Assembly: GCA_019638185.1 (NCBI GenBank)
Contig: JAHBUH010000019.1
Location: forward strand, 1 to 64,000
Origin: Leadbetterella sp.
GTDB lineage: Bacteria; Bacteroidota; Bacteroidia; Cytophagales; Spirosomataceae
Direction: 5' to 3'
Length of the DNA: 64,000 bases
Part shown: positions 58,948 through 64,000 of the stretch, one piece after another
Position numbering within the stretch: position 1 is the stretch's first letter
Layout: each line of letters begins with the position of its first letter
Notes under the pieces: generated by a model
The model's database searches: none
What the model saw: only the letters and a program-made list of their open reading frames with translations
What the model was told of the DNA's origin: nothing
Position numbers and translations under genes: made by a program

Positions 58948-61188
58948 ATGTCCGATTTCATGCGAAGAAAAATAATCCTTCTTTTCATTCTGGTCTATGG
59001 ATTAATCCATGTGACAAGTGCCCAATTACCGGTGATCCCCCGGCCTGAATCGGTTGAGATACTCCAGGGGGTATTTACCCTGCATCCTGATGTGAAGGTT
59101 CATGGAAGTGAAAGGCTGAGGCCTATTGCGGGGCTCCTGGAGGTAGCTTTACGAAGTTTGCCGGGTATAAACACCTCACGGGATACAGAGACGGCCGTTG
59201 AGTTAAAAATAGATTCACTGGGGAAAAAGGAAGCATATATATTATCTGTGACTCCACAGCAGATCCGGATCACCGGAAATGATGAAGCGGGCGTTTTTTA
59301 CGGGATTCAGACCCTTCTGCAGCTTGCCGGTCAGTCACCGGTTATCCCGGCCTGCCGGGTTACTGATTCGCCGCGGTTTGAATACCGGGGCTTGCACCTT
59401 GATGTAGGCCGGAACATGTTTCCGCTCAGTTTCCTTAAGAAGTACATTGACCTGATGGCTTATTATAAGCTGAATACCTTTCACTGGCACTTAACGGAAG
59501 ACCAGGGCTGGCGTATCGAGATCAAAAAATACCCGGAACTGCAGCGGGTGGCGGCTTACCGTAACGAAACCCTCATCGGGCATAAAAAAGATTCTCCCCA
59601 CCGTTTTGACGGGGTGCCTTACGGCGGCTTTTACACGCAGGAGGAGGTAAAAGAGCTGGTGCGGTATGCCGCTGAACGGCACATTACCATTATCCCGGAG
59701 ATTGAGATGCCCGGCCATGCCTCGGCCGCGCTGGCCGCTTACCCCCACCTGGGGTGCCGGGGGGTGGAGTATCACACGGCTACTTTCTGGGGCGTTTTTG
59801 ACGAGGTTTTCTGCGCCGGAAAAGACAGTACTTTCCTTTTCCTGGAAGACGTGCTGGATGAGGTCCTGGCGCTTTTTCCCTCCCGGTACATTCATATCGG
59901 GGGCGATGAGTGTCCGAAAACCCGGTGGGAGCAGTGCCCGCATTGCCAGAAACGTATGCGTGATCATCAGTTAAAAGATGAGCATGAACTGCAGAGCTAT
60001 TTTATCCGCCGGATAGAAAAATACGTGAACAGCCGGGGCCGCGAGATCATCGGCTGGGATGAGATCCTGGAAGGCGGCCTGAGCCCGAACGCCACCGTGA
60101 TGAGCTGGCGTGGAGAAGTGGGCGGCGTGGAATCGGCCCGCCAAAAGCACCGGGTGATCATGACCCCGGAAAGCCACCTGTATTTTGATTACTATCAGTC
60201 GCTGGATCCGGAGGAGCCCACGGCTGCCGCCTGGTATACGCCCCTGGATAAAGTGTATGGTTATGAGCCCTACCCCCGTGAACTGGAGCCGGAATTCCGC
60301 CCTTACGTGATCGGCGTGCAGGGCAATGTGTGGTCAGAGTATATGGCCACTCCCGAGCAGGTGGAATACATGGCTTTTCCGCGGATACTGGCGCTGGCCG
60401 AAACGGCCTGGACCTCTGCGGAGCAAAAAGATTACGGCCACTTCCTGGGGCGGCTGCGTCAGCAGGAAGCGCTGTTGAAAAGCCGGGGGGTGAATTATTT
60501 TGACCGTTACGAAGAACTGACTTATGCCTGGGAGAAAAATACGCTTACACTTACGTCTACCCTGCCCGGAGCGCAGATTTATTATACCCTGGACGGCAGT
60601 GAGCCTGGCGTTAAGGGCCTTTTGTATAAGGCCCCTCTCCGCCTGGAGAAAAGCGCGGTGATAAAAAGCCGTTTATTCCGGGAGGGCAAGCCCTACGGAA
60701 AAGTGCTGACACAGGATTTCCGCCTTCATAAAGCCGCTTTCCGGGAAGTGAAGCTCCGTCATCTGCCTAAGCCTGCCTTTAACCCGGCTTCGCCGTTTGC
60801 GCTGGTGAACGGGCTGACCGGGAACGCCCGCTACAATAACGGCGAGTGGGTGGGCTTCAGCGGGGAAGACATGGAGGCGGTCATTGACCTGGGAAAAGTA
60901 CAGCCGGTTTCCGGCTTAGGGATCAATATCCTCAAATATCACTGGCAAAGAATGTGGGAGCCCACTACCCTGGTATTTTATTTATCGGAAGATGGAGTAA
61001 ACTACAAAGAGGTATTTCAGACCCGGGAATTCCCGGAAAACGGGATCAATGCCGTGCGGGCTAAGATCCCCTCCACCCGGGCCCGGTACGTGAAAGTATT
61101 TGCCCAAAATAAGGGCATCATCCCGGCCGGGGAATATGGTGCGGGGGGCAAGGCCTGGCTCCTGGCGGATGAGATCTACGTAGATTAA
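58948..61188 (+). CDS. Family GH20 beta-N-acetylhexosaminidase
   Basis: 746 aa secreted glycosidase, removing terminal GlcNAc/GalNAc from chitin, glycans or peptidoglycan fragments. Start ATG 58948 or 58960; either gives a signal peptide ending in VTSAQ. Domain order: GH20b-like N-terminal domain (about 30-145), catalytic TIM barrel (about 145-500) with FEYRGLHLDVGRNMFPLSFLKKYIDLMAYYKLNTFHWHLTEDQGWRIEIKKYPEL and the catalytic pair Asp320-Glu321 in HIGGDECPK, then a chitobiase C-terminal-like domain (about 530-600; AQIYYTLDGSEP) and an F5/8 type C-like module at the end. All catalytic residues are present. Converges with the M19 gene, seven bases away. Confidence 0.96.
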   Translation: MSDFMRRKIILLFILVYGLIHVTSAQLPVIPRPESVEILQGVFTLHPDVKVHGSERLRPIAGLLEVALRSLPGINTSRDTETAVELKIDSLGKKEAYILSVTPQQIRITGNDEAGVFYGIQTLLQLAGQSPVIPACRVTDSPRFEYRGLHLDVGRNMFPLSFLKKYIDLMAYYKLNTFHWHLTEDQGWRIEIKKYPELQRVAAYRNETLIGHKKDSPHRFDGVPYGGFYTQEEVKELVRYAAERHITIIPEIEMPGHASAALAAYPHLGCRGVEYHTATFWGVFDEVFCAGKDSTFLFLEDVLDEVLALFPSRYIHIGGDECPKTRWEQCPHCQKRMRDHQLKDEHELQSYFIRRIEKYVNSRGREIIGWDEILEGGLSPNATVMSWRGEVGGVESARQKHRVIMTPESHLYFDYYQSLDPEEPTAAAWYTPLDKVYGYEPYPRELEPEFRPYVIGVQGNVWSEYMATPEQVEYMAFPRILALAETAWTSAEQKDYGHFLGRLRQQEALLKSRGVNYFDRYEELTYAWEKNTLTLTSTLPGAQIYYTLDGSEPGVKGLLYKAPLRLEKSAVIKSRLFREGKPYGKVLTQDFRLHKAAFREVKLRHLPKPAFNPASPFALVNGLTGNARYNNGEWVGFSGEDMEAVIDLGKVQPVSGLGINILKYHWQRMWEPTTLVFYLSEDGVNYKEVFQTREFPENGINAVRAKIPSTRARYVKVFAQNKGIIPAGEYGAGGKAWLLADEIYVD

Positions 61189-61195
61189 GCATGCG

Positions 61196-62266
61196 CTATT
61201 CCGGCAGCGCATTCCGCATAAACCGGAGCCAGTTGCCGTGGGCTATCTGCGCCACATCTTCATCGCTGTACCCGCGGCTTTGCAGGATAGGAAATACTTT
61301 TTGCATATCGGCGATGGTCTCCAGGTCATAGGGGCACTGCTCCCGGCCGAAGGCCCCGTCCAGGTCACTGCCTATGGCGGCGTGGCGGGTATTGCCGGCC
61401 AACTGGCAGATATGGTCAATGTTATCGGCCATAATGCTGAGCGAGCAGTTCATGGATTTGGGCGTAGAGCGGCCGCGCACCCAGCCCGGCACCATCATCC
61501 AGGCATCCAGGGCCACACCGATCACCGCATCGCGCTCCAGCAGGGCTTTGATCATGTCATCGCTGTACTGGCGGTTATGGTCTACAAACCGGCGGCAGTT
61601 ATTATGACTGGCCCATACGTTTCCTTTAAAGCGGCTGAGCGCGTCCCAGAAGGCGTCATCGTTCAGGTGAGTGGTATCCAGGATCATGTTCAGGCGCTCC
61701 ATTTCTGCCAGGAGGGCTATGCCGTCAGCATTCAGCGGGCCGGAAGAGTCGGTGCCGTTAGCGTACCGGCCCGGCCCGTAATGCCCTGGTCCTATGGCGC
61801 GCAGCCCGTAGCCGTAGGCCCGTTCCACGTAGCGGAGGTTAACCAGGGAATCCGCCCCTTCCAGGCTCAGCATGTAACCTATGGCGCTTTTATCCGTCTC
61901 CCAGCGGGCCAGGTGATCTTCCAGGTCTTTCCGGCACCGGATCATGCGCAGATGGCCGTCTTCTTCCATGGCCTTATACCAGGCCAGTTGCCCCTGGGTC
62001 TGGGCCCAGGCCTGCTCCGGGGAGAGCCAGCCGGGCAGCGGACTCCCCGGCTTCACATTCCGGGCAATCTGCGTGGCCACCACCAGGCCGATATTCCCTT
62101 TGCGAAGCTCATCAAAAGTGAGGGTGGCGTTTCCGCGGTCAGGTTTATCGGTCATGCCGGCTTCGCGGCGGTTCAGCTCATCCAGGGAAATGCGGAGGTC
62201 ACGGTTCCATTCCATGGCATTCATACTCAGGTCCAGGTGAGCGTCAATAATGAAGGGTTTTTCCAT
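61196..62266 (-). CDS. Membrane dipeptidase (peptidase M19)
   Basis: 356 aa zinc dipeptidase of the renal-dipeptidase family, which hydrolyses dipeptides with D- or L- C-terminal residues. The metal-binding HxD is His10-Asp12 (FIIDAHLDLSMNAMEWN); other family blocks are DSLVNLRYVERAYGYGLRAIGPGHYGPGRYANGTDSSGPLN, ILDTTHLNDDAFWDAL, WASHNNCRRFVDHNRQYSDDM and AIGSDLDGAFGREQCPYDL. No signal peptide is visible, so it may be cytoplasmic here. It is the last gene of a minus-strand run with RidA and GntP, 74 bases after RidA; a D-amino-acid or peptide-salvage role fits. Confidence 0.93.
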   Translation of the reverse strand: MEKPFIIDAHLDLSMNAMEWNRDLRISLDELNRREAGMTDKPDRGNATLTFDELRKGNIGLVVATQIARNVKPGSPLPGWLSPEQAWAQTQGQLAWYKAMEEDGHLRMIRCRKDLEDHLARWETDKSAIGYMLSLEGADSLVNLRYVERAYGYGLRAIGPGHYGPGRYANGTDSSGPLNADGIALLAEMERLNMILDTTHLNDDAFWDALSRFKGNVWASHNNCRRFVDHNRQYSDDMIKALLERDAVIGVALDAWMMVPGWVRGRSTPKSMNCSLSIMADNIDHICQLAGNTRHAAIGSDLDGAFGREQCPYDLETIADMQKVFPILQSRGYSDEDVAQIAHGNWLRFMRNALPE

Positions 62267-62340
62267 AATTTTAACGATGAGCCGTGAGCGCTAAGCGATG
62301 AGGGCCGGATTTCAGCTCAAAGCTAAGGGCACACAGCTAT

Positions 62341-62805
62341 TTAGTACAATTCAAAAAGTGCTTCTATTTCCACCGGGATGTTATCCGGCAGGGAGCCGAA
62401 ACCTACGGCGCTTCTTACCCCGATACCGTTCTCTTCGCCCCAAACGGAGGCAAACAGTTCGCTGCAGCCGTTAATGATAAAAGGGTGGCGCTCAAATTCC
62501 GGGGTACAATTTACCATTCCCAGCACTTTGATCACCCGCTTTATTTTATTCAGGCTGCCCAGGTTAGTTTTAATCGTGGAAAGCATGGTGAGGCCTACCT
62601 GCCGGGCGGCCAGCTTGCCTTCCTCTGCGTCCATTTCCCGGCCTATCCGCCCGATAATCAGACTGGCGTCATCCTGCACAGGCCCGTGACCCGAGAGGTA
62701 GAGGTACTTGCCGTCTGTCAGGCAGGGTTTATAAACGCCCTTGGGCGCCGGAGCCGGTGGAAGGGTCAGGCCCAGTTTTTCAAATTGTTCGTCTGCGTTG
62801 TACAT
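62341..62805 (-). CDS. RidA/YjgF family protein
   Basis: 154 aa, longer than classical ~128-aa RidA, matching the subgroup that opens with FEKLGLTLPPAPAPKGVYKPCLTDGKYLYLSGHGPVQDD. The fold is a homotrimeric chorismate-mutase-like barrel. The C-terminal RSAVGFGSLPDNIPVEIEALFEL holds the conserved Arg and Glu regions. RidA members deaminate reactive enamine/imine products made by PLP enzymes; here it likely protects a D-amino-acid or serine-type catabolic step. Encoded nine bases after the GntP permease stop, so co-transcribed. Confidence 0.92.
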   Translation of the reverse strand: MYNADEQFEKLGLTLPPAPAPKGVYKPCLTDGKYLYLSGHGPVQDDASLIIGRIGREMDAEEGKLAARQVGLTMLSTIKTNLGSLNKIKRVIKVLGMVNCTPEFERHPFIINGCSELFASVWGEENGIGVRSAVGFGSLPDNIPVEIEALFELY

Positions 62806-62814
62806 AAAGTATGT

Positions 62815-64000
62815 TTAAGTTAATAAGTGCAATGCCCATACGCCGGTCAGACCGGCTACTGATACGATGGCCTCCATTACGGACCACGACCGGAACGTAT
62901 CTTTGACGCTAAGCCCGAAATACTCCTTAAAGAGCCAGAAGCCGGAATCATTTACGTGGGAGAACATCAGGCTGCCCGCCCCGATGGCCAGTACCATCAG
63001 GTTAGGGTCAGTGCCGGAAGAGGTGACCAGGGGCAATAAAACCCCGCCGGCCGTCAGGGCCGCCACAGTGGCTGAGCCTACGCATCCGCGGATCACTGCC
63101 GTGATGATCCAGGCCAGCAGCAGCGGATGCACGTGCAGTTCCTGGAGGCTGGCCGCAATCTGCAGGCTGACCCCGCTATCTTCCATCACTTGTTTAAAAA
63201 TACCTGACCCGGCGATGATCAGGAGGATCATGGCAATGTCTTTCACAGCATCTTCATACACTTTCATCAGCCAGGTCATGCTTTTTCCCTGGCCCAGCCC
63301 CAGGGTGTAGCTGGCCAGCAGCAGCGCCAGGATCATCACCATGGAGGGGTTCCCCAGGAAGTGCACCACCTTCAGGGCCTCACCGGAAACCAGGTAGGGA
63401 AGAATGGTAAACAGGATCAGTGCAAAAACCGGGAAGAGTGCCGTAATAAAGCTGTTGGCCGTTCCGGGCAGGTTATTCTGCTCCGTTTCATGAGGCTGGA
63501 ACAGCGCGGAGGGGGCTCCCTGTATGCCGATCAGGCTTTTTGAAAACACCGGTCCGCCCAGGATGATGGCCGGTACCGCTATGATCAGGCCATAGATGAG
63601 GGTAACGCCCATATCGGCATTGAAAAGGGTGACCAGCGCCACGGGAGAGGGGTGGGGCGGGATAAACCCATGAGTTACTGACAGCGCCGAGAGCATGGGC
63701 AGGCCGATATACACCGCCGGCAGCCGGTATTTATACACAATGGAGAAGATCAGCGGCACCAGCAGCACAAAGCCCACGCCGTAAAACAGCGGAATCCCTA
63801 CAATAAACCCGGTGACGGTCAGCCCCCAACGCATGTATTTTTCACCGAATATCCGCACCATCACGGCGGCGATCCGGTCGGCCGCACCGCTTTCAGCCAC
63901 CAGCTTACCCAGCATGGCCCCCAGCACCAGGATCAGCGTGAGGCTGCCCATAATGCCGCCTATGCCTTTCTCCACTGACTTAATGATGCTGTCAGGCGCA
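62815..64000 (-). CDS. GntP-family permease, 5'-truncated by the window edge
   Basis: Inner-membrane proton symporter of the GntP family (gluconate, D-serine and other small acids). The frame stays open to base 64000, reading APDSIIKSVEKGIGG upstream of a GTG, so the start lies outside. Family motifs: GGIMGSLTLILVLGAMLGKLVAESGAADRIA, FYGVGFVLLVPLIFSIVYKYRLPAVYIGLPMLSALSVTHGFIPPHPSPVALV, and TSSGTDPNLMVLAIGAGSLMFSHVNDSGFWLFKEYFGLSVKDTF. About ten hydrophobic segments are visible. The substrate is inferred from neighbours (RidA, M19) to be an amino acid or its derivative rather than gluconate; not proven. Confidence 0.94.
   Translation of the reverse strand, partial: APDSIIKSVEKGIGGIMGSLTLILVLGAMLGKLVAESGAADRIAAVMVRIFGEKYMRWGLTVTGFIVGIPLFYGVGFVLLVPLIFSIVYKYRLPAVYIGLPMLSALSVTHGFIPPHPSPVALVTLFNADMGVTLIYGLIIAVPAIILGGPVFSKSLIGIQGAPSALFQPHETEQNNLPGTANSFITALFPVFALILFTILPYLVSGEALKVVHFLGNPSMVMILALLLASYTLGLGQGKSMTWLMKVYEDAVKDIAMILLIIAGSGIFKQVMEDSGVSLQIAASLQELHVHPLLLAWIITAVIRGCVGSATVAALTAGGVLLPLVTSSGTDPNLMVLAIGAGSLMFSHVNDSGFWLFKEYFGLSVKDTFRSWSVMEAIVSVAGLTGVWALHLLT

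Noticed and set aside
61238-62287. 349-codon open frame on the plus strand
   Set aside because: It is antisense to the M19 dipeptidase, whose motifs are intact, and its sequence has no domain pattern; a GC-driven shadow frame.

Overview
The window reads as an ordinary chromosomal segment of a Bacteroidota bacterium, probably from the Chitinophagales/Sphingobacteriales side of the phylum. The evidence is the gene families: two PorP/SprF proteins around a PorE-like OmpA protein, TonB-dependent receptors with carboxypeptidase-regulatory-like N-termini, a LytTR/LytS-type two-component pair, a DUF3667 protein, and several -7 promoter elements of the form TAnnTTTG. The backbone looks close to 50% GC or slightly above. 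Some islands are clearly AT-richer: the DUF1016 nuclease, the Rpn-like nuclease and the MgtA-type ATPase.

Layout. 1-3.4 kb: the 3' part of a class A penicillin-binding protein, then ychF. 3.4-13.1 kb: a DUF3667 membrane protein, an AraC-type regulator, a secreted LamG-like protein divergent from a membrane-anchored one-component regulator, a tRNA 3'-end remnant, a LytTR/LytS pair divergent from a large outer-membrane receptor, and an NmrA-like reductase. 13.2-17.3 kb: a monoheme cytochrome c gene broken by an amber codon, a DUF1016 nuclease coupled to a CYTH protein, an ornithine-cyclodeaminase-like gene behind a long palindrome, and a small secreted protein. 17.4-31.0 kb: the most striking region, two tandem TldD-TldE pairs (both TldDs with Tat-type signals) followed by tightly packed DUF4159, MoxR ATPase, DUF58/vWA, BatA-like, DUF4175-like and membrane-protein genes. 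31.1-39 kb: a 12-TM NtrY-like histidine kinase, an Rpn-like nuclease and an AddA/RecB-like helicase-nuclease. 39-45.4 kb: TonB receptor, cmk, FAD oxidoreductase and a peptidase-MA-like/beta-barrel fusion. 45.7-50.2 kb: porP, porE-like, porP. 50.4-56.2 kb: the complete 2-oxoglutarate dehydrogenase operon sucA-sucB-lpd. 56.3-58.8 kb: an AT-rich MgtA-type ATPase. 58.9-64 kb: GH20 hexosaminidase, converging with a GntP permease-RidA-M19 dipeptidase operon cut off by the window end.

How genes work together. The 17.4-31.0 kb operon looks like an export-linked metalloprotease (TldD/E) wired to a MoxR/von Willebrand chaperone machine with several inner-membrane partners. I consider it the best candidate for an under-described system. 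Other coherent units are the LytTR system with its divergent receptor, the T9SS-type PorP/PorE cluster, the OGDH operon, and a cell-wall/peptide scavenging set at the right end. I saw no intact tRNA, no rRNA, no CRISPR array and no insertion sequence. All family assignments are made by eye from sequence motifs.
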